DNA from: Cytophagaceae bacterium
GTDB taxonomy: Bacteria > Bacteroidota > Bacteroidia > Cytophagales > Spirosomataceae
Reading direction: 5' to 3'
DNA length: 56,379 bases
NCBI GenBank assembly: GCA_027488335.1
Contig: JAIYBU010000189.1
Location: 1-56,379 of the forward strand
Shown here: in pieces, positions 8,055 to 15,509 of the stretch
How the letters are laid out: every line of letters starts with the position of its first letter
How positions within the stretch are numbered: position 1 is the first letter of the stretch
The notes under the pieces: model-generated
Databases searched by the model: none
Told to the model about the DNA's origin: nothing
Seen by the model: the letters and a program-made list of their open reading frames with translations, nothing else
Translations under genes and position numbers: made by a program

Positions 8055-9305
8055 TTAAAAGAACTTGGGTTTAAAATGCCCTATCAAATTAAAAAATATC
8101 TTATTAATTTCAGAATCAGAGAATCCTAATTCTTCTAAAACATAAAATAATATAATTGCTTGAATTTTTCTTGTTAACCTTATAAGTTCATTATTATCTA
8201 CTATATCATTTTTATATTCTTCATTCAAATGCATCTGATAATGTCTATTTTTACGTGCTACTTCTCCCCAATTCTGATACTTTGTAACTATATTTGAAAA
8301 ATTATCAACCTCGTTTCTTCTTGTCTTCATTACTTTACCTACAAGAATACTGATTACATTTTTCTTTTGAGTATCTTGTTTCATTTTCCATTGAAAAAGC
8401 CCTTCTAACGCAATATACGTTTCTCGGAAATGGTATTCATAAAACTGGGAAGAAGTATAAGTTCCGTAAAATAAATTGAGTACTTCTGGAATCTCGCTAC
8501 TTAATCTGAACCAATTTTCAAGTAAAATGCTAAATTTTTCTTTTACATATTCAAAATCAAACATCATAAAACGATTAGATAATTCACCATATATATTCTG
8601 AGAATAAAGTTGCATATACCCCGAAAATTCAGGTCTTTGAACTTCCATCCCTTCATAAGTACATACACCCTGTATTATTATTGAAAAAAACATTCTCAAG
8701 TTATTTATCTCTTGCATATATATAGAGAGAGGTAATAATGAGTTATCTTTTGATTCTATATTAAACCATATATTCCCAACTAACTCAAACGAATTTTCGG
8801 AATAAGAATTATAGTTACTATTATCCATATAAATCTGCCCCTTCAGAAGGTGATTTATATTAAAATCAATCCTTTGTGGCGTCTCTTCAATGATATATCT
8901 ACTTTCTGAATAATCAACATTATAAGAAGTTAAATGTCTAAAAAACTTATTGGTGTTATTAATTTGAGTACATAGATTCGTGAATTGAATATCATCTTTA
9001 TGTTCCAAATAATGTGTATTATGAACAAAAAGATAATTTGAGTCAAAAGTTTGATAACTTAAATTACTAATTGAGAAACTAATCTGACGACAGTTATATA
9101 GAGTAAAAACTTGATTATCAGCAATCCCATAAATTATGTCATACTTCTTATTCCAACCTAAAAGTTTTTTCATCCCTTCATCGTGAAAAACTTTTAATTT
9201 TGCTCCATTCTTTTGAGAAAACTTCAAAAGTCCTGGTAATCTATTTTCCGAATAACCTAATATCCACCAAAAACCTAACACCTCAATTTCATCATCTTTT
9301 TTCAT
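8055..9305 (-). CDS. ApeA-like protein with C-terminal HEPN ribonuclease domain (abortive-infection type)
   Basis: 416 aa. The N terminus (EVLGFWWILGYSENRLPGLL, followed by short strands) matches my memory of the ApeA N-terminal domain. The C-terminal helices (YIALEGLFQW near residue 305) end with ARKNRHYQMH at about 350-359, a HEPN active-site motif of the Rx4-6H kind (R354, H359). HEPN proteins of this family are RNA-cleaving defence effectors. The gene is much more AT-rich than the kinase and is flanked by inverted copies of a G/C-rich repeat, so it looks inserted between the ligase and kinase genes. Family assignment is from recall; target RNA is unknown. Confidence 0.75.
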   Translation of the reverse strand: MKKDDEIEVLGFWWILGYSENRLPGLLKFSQKNGAKLKVFHDEGMKKLLGWNKKYDIIYGIADNQVFTLYNCRQISFSISNLSYQTFDSNYLFVHNTHYLEHKDDIQFTNLCTQINNTNKFFRHLTSYNVDYSESRYIIEETPQRIDFNINHLLKGQIYMDNSNYNSYSENSFELVGNIWFNIESKDNSLLPLSIYMQEINNLRMFFSIIIQGVCTYEGMEVQRPEFSGYMQLYSQNIYGELSNRFMMFDFEYVKEKFSILLENWFRLSSEIPEVLNLFYGTYTSSQFYEYHFRETYIALEGLFQWKMKQDTQKKNVISILVGKVMKTRRNEVDNFSNIVTKYQNWGEVARKNRHYQMHLNEEYKNDIVDNNELIRLTRKIQAIILFYVLEELGFSDSEINKIFFNLIGHFKPKFF

Positions 9306-9339
9306 ATTATTCTTTATTTTATGTTGGAAGAATTTTTAT

Positions 9340-9358
9340 CCCCTTTAGGGGTTAGGGG
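9340..9358. repeat. G/C-rich CCCCTAAAGGGG repeat, upstream side of the HEPN gene
   Basis: CCCCTTTAGGGGTTAGGGG on the plus strand, inverted relative to the copy at 8022-8040. On the minus strand its CCTAACCCCTAA supplies the last codons and stop of the downstream ligase ORF. Confidence 0.75.
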
Positions 9359-9866
9359 TGCTAAACGGCTTTTCAAACTTTGGTCGAATCATTTTCAAAA
9401 TGATATGGTCATAAGGTCGATTTTCCATCATTTTAAACAAAATTGCTGGGTATTTGCAAGTTTGATAATAAAGAGCCGTTTCTTTTTTGGTTGCTAAAAT
9501 CTTAAATTCTGACTTGGCTTCGGACTCAATCAGAGCAAAATCATTCAATAATCTTGCGTGAGTTTGCTTTACCCAATCATAAAACTCATCGGGTACTCGT
9601 TCCAAAATTGGTAATAATTCTTGTCCTTCTTTCAGATATTCCCAAATATTTATGCTCGAAACTCTCGTAATAATATGATGAATACGCACATACTCCGTAA
9701 ATTTCACTTTTAGTCGATACCCGCTCTTAAATTTTACCACAAAACCTTCTCGGTTGTCTTCTTCCAAAGCTCTTAATTGTTGCAAATCATTCAAAGCATC
9801 GTATCGTTTTACGATTTCAAACTGTTCGTGTGGTTGGTTTTCGTTTTGTAGAGACGTTGCATGCAA
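9345..9866 (-). pseudogene. RNA ligase (T4 Rnl1-like), C-terminal fragment
   Basis: 173 aa beginning at a TTG inside the palindromic repeat. It carries ligase motifs IV (EGFVVKF, residues 40-46) and V (LKVKF, 52-56) followed by a helical C-terminal domain. The upstream ORF on the same strand holds motifs I to III, so the two are one ligase gene broken between motifs III and IV. The final residues STPNP and the stop come from the G/C-rich repeat at 9340-9358. Whether this half is translated or can complement the other half is unknown. Confidence 0.8.
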
Positions 9867-9875
9867 CGTCTCTAC
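9848..9875. repeat. 28-bp perfect palindrome inside the RNA ligase gene
   Basis: Arms of 14 bp (GTAGAGACGTTGCA and its complement) without a spacer. On the minus strand its first bases create the TAG that ends the N-terminal ligase ORF, and it shifts the frame. Removing exactly 28 bp does not rejoin the frames; one more base must be lost. A 26-bp version lies between slipin and rtcB at 49923-49948. Confidence 0.9.
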
Positions 9876-10408
9876 GGTTGATAATGGAATTTCGATGCCT
9901 GTTTTGTATCAATAACGGCCAAAAGTACCAATTTTCGTGCATCGCCATAATCAATCACAATTCGATTTTCTGGATAAATGATTTCAAACAAATAGGTTTT
10001 GGTTAGGTCTAAATGTTTGATTACATCGGCATATTTTGTGTGTAATAATTCTGTGGCAACGATTGCTTGTTCGCTCATAAACGAACCACGAGTCGCTATC
10101 GCAGGTTTTCCATCAGCCCAATATAAAATACCGAGCGAGCCATCCTTTTTTTCGTAAACCTCAAAAGGTTCGTCAGGCAAAATCAGGTTTTCTGATTCCT
10201 CTAAATTAAAAAACTTCTGAAACGGACGAGCCATAATTTCATGCAAGCTATTCATTATCAAACCTCTACAAGCCAGCGTCCATTCGTTCCAAAGTCGGTC
10301 GTATTGAGTTTTGGGCGAATAATTATAGATATACAAATCAGCCGTTGGATGCTTTTGTACATTGATATAATCGTCGGCGATAAGTTGTTTTAGGTCTTGA
10401 ATATTCAT
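9872..10408 (-). pseudogene. RNA ligase (T4 Rnl1-like), N-terminal fragment with active-site lysine
   Basis: 178 aa. It shows the Rnl1 pattern CRGL (48-51), ARPFQKFFNLEE, motif I KKDGSLG with nucleotidyl lysine K87, TRGSF (106-110) and motif III (FEIIYPENRIVIDYG, about 141-155). It stops at a TAG made by the palindrome at 9848-9875, before motifs IV and V, which follow in another frame. Together the halves would make about 345 aa, near the size of T4 Rnl1. Rnl1 seals 5'-phosphate to 3'-OH RNA ends prepared by Pnkp. The first gene after the shared operator at 10446-10465; leader is only about 15-20 nt. Confidence 0.85.
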
Positions 10409-10419
10409 TTTGTTTTAAT

Positions 10420-10465
10420 TTGATGCTACAAAGTAAAAACATCATTACGCAGTCTATTTGCGTAG
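10420..10465 (-). promoter_or_regulatory. Operator and promoter of the RNA ligase-HEPN-kinase operon (copy 1 of a shared element)
   Basis: Read on the minus strand: CTACGCAAATAGACTGCGTA (10465 to 10446), 11 nt, then ACTTTGTAGCATCAA (10434 to 10420). The site is an inverted repeat TACGCA-N7-TGCGTA. ACTTTG fits the last part of a TAnnTTTG -7 box, but no TTG is seen at -33; the inverted repeat occupies that region, which suggests an activator. The same arrangement with identical 11-nt spacing is at 48106-48151, upstream of the tRNA-like RNAs and rtcB. The nearby WYL regulator is the likely binder (inference). Confidence 0.8.
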
Positions 10466-10477
10466 ATAGGAAATATT

Positions 10478-10510
10478 TTGTCTAATTCCGATAATTATCA
10501 TTATTTTTAC
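10478..10510 (+). promoter_or_regulatory. Possible promoter of the DUF262-ATPase operon
   Basis: TTG at 10478-10480, 22-nt spacer, TATTTTTA at 10503-10510 (last base differs from TAnnTTTG). It is divergent from the ligase promoter, and the operator at 10446-10465 lies just upstream. Confidence 0.4.
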
Positions 10511-10534
10511 TAAAAAAAGATTTCTACGAATATT

Positions 10535-11674
10535 ATGCAAGAAAATGAGGATATTGAAAAGGAGGAAATAAACGGTATAGATAATATAAAAGACCCGTTC
10601 AATCCAAATGAGATTAATATAAATATTGTACCAAGAAGTGTTGGCCAATTAGTAGATTTATTGGAATATGATGAAATTTTAATCCCTAAATTTCAACGAA
10701 GGCCTAATTTATGGAATAATGAAAAGAAAAGTAAATTTATTGAATCTCTGATGCTTGGCTTACCGATTCCTCTTTTTTACTTTGATGAAGGTAGTGACCA
10801 TAAATGGCGTATCATTGATGGACTTCAAAGAATTAGTACACTTGAACATTTTATATTAGGAACAAAAAAAAATACACTTGCAGGTAATAAAGAACCTCTT
10901 ACATTGCAAAATTTAGAATTTTTATCAGATTATAATGGATATTCATGGGAAATGCTTCCGAGAGATATGAGAAGGCGAATTCTCACAAATACTGTTACAG
11001 TCAATTTAATTGGAAAGGGAACTCCAGAGGCCGTTAAATATATCATTTTTAATCGTATTAATCAAGGTAGTACATCACTTGAAGCTCAAGAAATTCGTAC
11101 TGCACTATTTCAGGGGTACAGGACTGATTTTTTAGAATCCTTGGTACTAAATAATACTCTTGAAGGTCAAGCGTTTATAAAAGCGACAGATGGTTCTGTA
11201 ACTCAAACAAGGCAAAATGATTTAGACTTTGCCACTCGGTTCATTTCTTTTTATTTAGTTGATTACAAAAAGTATGAACCTGATATGGATGCTTTTTTAG
11301 CTAAAGGGACGAAAGAAATTCCCGATAAGAGAGAAAAACAAGATGAAATTAGAAAAAACTTTAGGTCAGCGATGGAACTATCTCTTGAAGTTTTCGGAGA
11401 TAAAGCATTTCGTAAGACATTAGACGTAACTGGCAGGAATCCAATAAACAAATCTTTATTTGAAATAGTTAGCACTAATTTTGCTAAATTATCTGATAGA
11501 CAACGACAATTGCTCGCAAATAAAAGACAAGAACTCATTGAGCATTTTTTACTGCTTCAAAGAAATCAAGATTTCATGAGGTCAATTAGTATAGCAACTG
11601 CTACCAAGGCGAGTGTAAGCCTTAGACATGAAAAGTTTAATACCATGATTAACAATTTTTTAAATGATATTTAA
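10535..11674 (+). CDS. DUF262 (ParB/Srx-fold nuclease-like) protein
   Basis: 379 aa with the DUF262 signature: PKFQRRPNLW (51-60), SLMLGLPIPLFYF and DGLQR (95-99, the DGQQR-type motif). DUF262 proteins, including GmrS-type subunits, are often nucleotide-dependent DNA nucleases in phage defence. This one lacks a DUF1524 HNH partner domain and is followed, with an 11-bp overlap, by a DUF3696 ATPase. The gene is AT-rich. Probable first component of a three-gene defence-like cassette. Confidence 0.85.
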   Translation: MQENEDIEKEEINGIDNIKDPFNPNEININIVPRSVGQLVDLLEYDEILIPKFQRRPNLWNNEKKSKFIESLMLGLPIPLFYFDEGSDHKWRIIDGLQRISTLEHFILGTKKNTLAGNKEPLTLQNLEFLSDYNGYSWEMLPRDMRRRILTNTVTVNLIGKGTPEAVKYIIFNRINQGSTSLEAQEIRTALFQGYRTDFLESLVLNNTLEGQAFIKATDGSVTQTRQNDLDFATRFISFYLVDYKKYEPDMDAFLAKGTKEIPDKREKQDEIRKNFRSAMELSLEVFGDKAFRKTLDVTGRNPINKSLFEIVSTNFAKLSDRQRQLLANKRQELIEHFLLLQRNQDFMRSISIATATKASVSLRHEKFNTMINNFLNDI

Positions 11675-12812
11675 TCTTAAAATAGAAAACTTTAAAGTAC
11701 ATAAACATACAGATTTAGCGTTATCAAATTTGACCGTTCTGTGTGGCTCAAATGGTGTAGGGAAGTCATCTGCTCTACACCCTTTACTCTTATTAAGAGA
11801 ATCATACCTTCGCAATCTAAGTTTTGATTATTTAGACTTAAAATCAAAATCAATTCGAATTGGTACTGTGCAAGACGCATTATATCAATTCAGTCAAGTA
11901 GATGGATTTGCATTTAAGATTGATACTGATTTACAATCCTTTGAATTTCAATTTTCATATTCTTCTCCGAGTGACATTTTAAGTACACTAATTCATAAAA
12001 ATAGTCAGAGTAATCATTCAATAGAAAAATCAAATATAGTTTCGAACAGCCTATTTAACTCTAACTTTCAATTTATAAGTGCTGCTCGTTTGGGGCCTCA
12101 ACTACACTATGAAAAAGACGATAAAGTAGTAATTATTGATAAACAAATCTCAGTACAAGAAGGTAAAGCCGAATTTTGTTTGCATTTCTTAGAACAATAT
12201 AAAAACAATTTAGTAATTCCAGAAATTTGTCACAAAAATCAATTATTCAATGATTTATTTAGTCAAACAACAGCTTGGGAGAGAGAAATCAGTGAAGGAG
12301 TTAACATCATAATTAAAGATATTGGGAATCTTGGATATGAGTTAAAGTATCGTTTTGATACAGAATCTGATATTGGTAAAACTGGTGAATTTAATGCAAG
12401 TAACGTTGGATTTGGTGTCACCTATGTAATGCCGATTATTGTTGCGATTTTATCTGCAAAACCGGATGCACTTTTATTAATCGAAAATCCAGAAGCCCAC
12501 CTTCACCCAAATGGTATTGCCAAACTTACTGAATTAATCTGTTTAGCTGCCCAAGCAGGTATTCAAATTATAATTGAAACTCACAGTGACCATATAATTA
12601 ATGGTATTTTGGTTCAATCTAAAAGGTTTGAAGAAGAAGGAAAGGGTATCAATAAAGACAACGTAAGTATTTATCATTTTGATAGAGATGAAACTGAGCA
12701 TTGTACAAAATCAACAAAAATAAAAATTGAAGAAGGAGGAAGAATTCGTTATACTCCGAAAGGTTTTTTTGACCAATTCACGATAGATAGAAAATATTTA
12801 ATGGGATTCTAA
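11664..12812 (+). CDS. AAA/ABC-type ATPase with DUF3696 C terminus
   Basis: 382 aa of the RecF/OLD-like ATPase class. Walker A is GSNGVGKS (28-35), Walker B is ALLLIENPEAHLHP (about 269-282), followed by ETHSDH (about 304-309). The C-terminal motif GGRIRYTPKGFFDQF is typical of DUF3696. It overlaps the DUF262 gene by 11 bp and the next gene by 1 base, so the three are co-translated. ATPases of this class drive or gate nuclease partners in many defence systems; here the partner would be DUF262 and/or the following protein. Confidence 0.88.
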   Translation: MIFNLKIENFKVHKHTDLALSNLTVLCGSNGVGKSSALHPLLLLRESYLRNLSFDYLDLKSKSIRIGTVQDALYQFSQVDGFAFKIDTDLQSFEFQFSYSSPSDILSTLIHKNSQSNHSIEKSNIVSNSLFNSNFQFISAARLGPQLHYEKDDKVVIIDKQISVQEGKAEFCLHFLEQYKNNLVIPEICHKNQLFNDLFSQTTAWEREISEGVNIIIKDIGNLGYELKYRFDTESDIGKTGEFNASNVGFGVTYVMPIIVAILSAKPDALLLIENPEAHLHPNGIAKLTELICLAAQAGIQIIIETHSDHIINGILVQSKRFEEEGKGINKDNVSIYHFDRDETEHCTKSTKIKIEEGGRIRYTPKGFFDQFTIDRKYLMGF

Positions 12813-13582
12813 TGTACCAAGATTTACACTTTTATATAGATTTAGATTGGGTAAAGCATATTAGTGAAGATAATTATTTAAAAAAAATATATTCATTAAT
12901 AGATTTTGTTCACAAGCATAAAGCAAAGATTTTTTACAGTCATACCCAGCTAATTGAATTTACAAAAAATTGTAACGATTTAGACGAAAACTTTTCTACT
13001 TCAATTGGGAATCAATTAGATGTTATAATTAATACGGTAGGAGCAACTCCTATCAAAAAGCAGGATTATATTTTTGAAGTTTGTTTTGCCGATAAAAATA
13101 CATCATTAAATCACGTAAATGACTTCATTCTTTCATCAGTTATTCCTCATTCAAAACAAGCAATTTTACTATCCACACATAATAAAAGCCCTTTATTAAT
13201 GGTAACTCCAAATGGAGATTTTCATAAGATTGAACTAAGTTATCTTGAAAAAGTTGAAGACATTCAGCATTGGATAGTGGAAAACTCTACAAAAAGAAAT
13301 TTTAATCTATCCCCAAAACATGGAGAAAATGGAAAAGGCAATTGGAAAGGAGAATCAGTATTATTATGTAATGAGAAAGAAGCGAACGAACTATTAAAAT
13401 CAGCAATACCTGACTTTTTTATCCATGATAATAGACTATTTAATTGGGATGAAAATTGTAATACTTATATAGAGTTTTTCTACGAGGGAGAAAATCCACA
13501 AAATCAATGGCATGGTTTTCATTTAGATTTAAAAGATTGGAACAGAGTACCCACTTCTATTAGAAAATTCTTCAATAAGTAA
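12812..13582 (+). CDS. Unknown protein of the DUF262-DUF3696 cassette
   Basis: 256 aa, not recognised. The N terminus (FYIDLDWVKHI) has an early acidic pair after a strand, which could suit a PIN-like or other metal-dependent fold. The middle has LSTHNKSPLLMV and the C terminus ends WHGFHLDLKDWNRVP, which looks like a conserved tail. It starts on the last base of the ATPase stop codon and ends directly against the WYL gene. A third cassette subunit is the simplest reading; no function is claimed. Confidence 0.7.
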   Translation: MYQDLHFYIDLDWVKHISEDNYLKKIYSLIDFVHKHKAKIFYSHTQLIEFTKNCNDLDENFSTSIGNQLDVIINTVGATPIKKQDYIFEVCFADKNTSLNHVNDFILSSVIPHSKQAILLSTHNKSPLLMVTPNGDFHKIELSYLEKVEDIQHWIVENSTKRNFNLSPKHGENGKGNWKGESVLLCNEKEANELLKSAIPDFFIHDNRLFNWDENCNTYIEFFYEGENPQNQWHGFHLDLKDWNRVPTSIRKFFNK

Positions 13583-14596
13583 ATGCCCGTCAATCGCAAC
13601 GCCCTTATTCGCTATAAAGTTATTGATAGCTGTCTGCAAAGACGCAACCGTAAATGGACGCTCGAAGATTTAATCGAGCAGGTTTCTGAGGCTCTTTATG
13701 AATACGAAGGTATGGATAAAGGCATTAGTAAACGAACCATTCAGGCCGATATTCAGATGATGCGAAGCGATAAATTGGGTTACTTCGCCCCTATCGTGGT
13801 GCTTGATAAAAAATATTATACGTATGAAGACCCTACTTACAGCATAACGAATATCCCGATTTCGGATGCTGATTTGGGTAGAATGAACGAGGCCGTTGAA
13901 CTTTTGAAACAATTTAAAGGCTTTTCGCATTTTCAACAACTCAATGAAGTGGTGCAGAAACTCGAAGACCACGTATATTCGGTGACAAATAAGAAACGCT
14001 CCATTATTGATTTCGAGAAAAATGATAATCTACGTGGACTGTCGCACCTTGATTTACTCTATAATTCGGTGATTCATCAGAAAGTAGTACAAATGACTTA
14101 CCAATCATTTAAGGTTCGGGCAGCAAGTGTGTTCTATTTCCATGTTTGGTGGCTGAAGGAGTTTAAAAATAGATGGTTTGCAGTAGGTGTGCGAAACGGA
14201 CAAAAGACTGTAACTCATTTGGCACTCGACCGTATTTTAGAAGTAAACATTGACGAAAAAATAGCTTACCGAGAAAACACCGACCTCGACCCCGAACTGT
14301 ATTACCGAGATACCATCGGCGTTACAGTTTCAGAAAATATGCGAGCCGAAAAAGTACAAATCTGGGTCAATCTCGAACACGCTCCTTATGTCGAAACCAA
14401 GCCTTTGCACCATTCACAAATTGTGTTGGAAAGGCTTGATGATGGCATGATTATTCAGATTCAAGTACAGTTGAATTTTGAATTGGAGAAAGAAATACTT
14501 GGTTTTGGCGAAGGAATGAAGGTTTTAGCACCCGAAAAACTCAAAAAAAGGATTTTTTATCGGATGAGTAAAGGTTTGCAGAATTATGAATCGTAG
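13583..14596 (+). CDS. WYL-domain transcriptional regulator
   Basis: 337 aa. An N-terminal winged helix-turn-helix (about 1-75, with WTLEDLIEQVSEAL and SKRTIQADIQMMR) precedes a WYL domain (about 145-240, VWWLKEFKNRWFAVGV and LALDRILEV) and a C-terminal extension. WYL proteins sense nucleic acids or nucleotides and control defence and RNA-repair genes. The start codon directly abuts the previous stop. Base composition resembles the core genes more than the three AT-rich genes before it, so those genes may have been inserted between it and its original divergent partner, the ligase operon. Likely regulator of the sites at 10446-10465 and 48106-48125. Confidence 0.88.
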   Translation: MPVNRNALIRYKVIDSCLQRRNRKWTLEDLIEQVSEALYEYEGMDKGISKRTIQADIQMMRSDKLGYFAPIVVLDKKYYTYEDPTYSITNIPISDADLGRMNEAVELLKQFKGFSHFQQLNEVVQKLEDHVYSVTNKKRSIIDFEKNDNLRGLSHLDLLYNSVIHQKVVQMTYQSFKVRAASVFYFHVWWLKEFKNRWFAVGVRNGQKTVTHLALDRILEVNIDEKIAYRENTDLDPELYYRDTIGVTVSENMRAEKVQIWVNLEHAPYVETKPLHHSQIVLERLDDGMIIQIQVQLNFELEKEILGFGEGMKVLAPEKLKKRIFYRMSKGLQNYES

Positions 14597-14628
14597 CACA
14601 ATTTTCCTTCTCGAAATACAGCTATATT

Positions 14629-15051
14629 CTAAGCATTTCTCAGAAAATCATCAAACATCTGAATGCTACGAAAGCTCTTTTTTATTAAACCATCATGTAG
14701 AACTTGGTCACGAGTCAGTAAAGGAATATCTAATTGCATTGATAAAGCCACATAAGCTATATCTTTTATATCAACATCGCTGACTAAGTCGAGAGCTTTT
14801 TGTTTTACGCTTTCATCAATCACATAGCTGGGCAGAAAATGCACATTGGAAAATACAAAATAAGAAAAATGTTTGAATGAGTCTTGGTCTAACTTGGCTT
14901 TTTGCAAAATAACTTTTTGATATTTATCAATTTCTATAAAAGCAAAATCACTACTCAAAAACACATATTCTTTCAATAGTGTATGATAAATAGCTTTGCC
15001 ACTAATCAGTATTGACATCAAAACATTGGCATCAACAATGTACGTTTTCAT
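14629..15051 (-). CDS. PIN-domain toxin (ribonuclease)
   Basis: 140 aa. PIN motifs are VDANVLMSIL at the N terminus (first Asp), an acidic EID near residue 40, and DVDIKDIAYVALS followed by PLLTRD near residue 115. VapC-type PIN toxins cleave RNA, often tRNA. Its ATG overlaps the stop of the upstream ORF by 4 bp (ATGA), the usual toxin-antitoxin arrangement. It converges on the end of the WYL gene. Confidence 0.85.
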   Translation of the reverse strand: MKTYIVDANVLMSILISGKAIYHTLLKEYVFLSSDFAFIEIDKYQKVILQKAKLDQDSFKHFSYFVFSNVHFLPSYVIDESVKQKALDLVSDVDIKDIAYVALSMQLDIPLLTRDQVLHDGLIKKSFRSIQMFDDFLRNA

Positions 15052-15278
15052 TGTGCTTCAGTTTCAAAATTATGCTTATAAGTGTCCCATGCAAGCGTAC
15101 GTGCCACTTGCCAACTTGGGTCATTATTTAATTGAAAACTCTCTAATTCTTCGGCAGCTTCTTGTAGGTCAATCTTCCTTTTGAGTTCTTTCAACCATTC
15201 ACCAATCTTTGTTTCAATTTGTTGTCTGCCTAATGTTTCAACAATCGAATCATCAATTTTTAGCGTTATTTGTGTCAT
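15048..15278 (-). CDS. Antitoxin partner of the PIN protein
   Basis: 76 aa, starting QITLKIDDSIVETLGR (a short strand then helix, like ribbon-helix-helix antitoxins), then charged helices. Its stop overlaps the PIN start by 4 bp. The antitoxin role follows from position and size. Confidence 0.75.
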   Translation of the reverse strand: MTQITLKIDDSIVETLGRQQIETKIGEWLKELKRKIDLQEAAEELESFQLNNDPSWQVARTLAWDTYKHNFETEAQ

Positions 15279-15322
15279 AATTCTGCAATTTATACACTAA
15301 AAGTAAAAAACTATTAGTATAC

Positions 15323-15472
15323 TGTAAACTAAATTAGTATAAGTTTTTGTGTCGCTGTCATTCCGAAGGAATCTGTTCGTAGCGTACAAATTTCGACGAT
15401 TCCAGCGGACGTCGCACGGATGCTTTCAGCATGACATTGACGACGAGAAATGTTGTACTAACTTAGTTTACA
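15323..15472. mobile_element. 150-bp MITE-like element with 20-bp terminal inverted repeats
   Basis: TGTAAACTAAATTAGTATAA at 15323-15342 matches the complement of 15453-15472 at 18 of 20 positions. The inside is strand-symmetric in part (TGTCATTCCGAAGGAATC near 15356, AGCATGACA near 15428) and encodes no protein. No clear target-site duplication is visible. It lies between the antitoxin and mutarotase genes. A dispersed non-autonomous element is the best reading. Confidence 0.65.
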
Positions 15473-15509
15473 ATGTAATTAGTTCAAATACAAATATTTA
15501 CCTTTATTA

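Noticed and set aside
12812..13582. Naming the third cassette protein a PIN nuclease
   Set aside because: Only one early acidic motif is suggestive; the later PIN acidic residues could not be located with confidence.
15361..15450. CRISPR-like repeats
   Set aside because: Short inverted pieces inside a MITE-like element; no regular direct repeats with spacers. No CRISPR array or cas gene is visible anywhere in the window.
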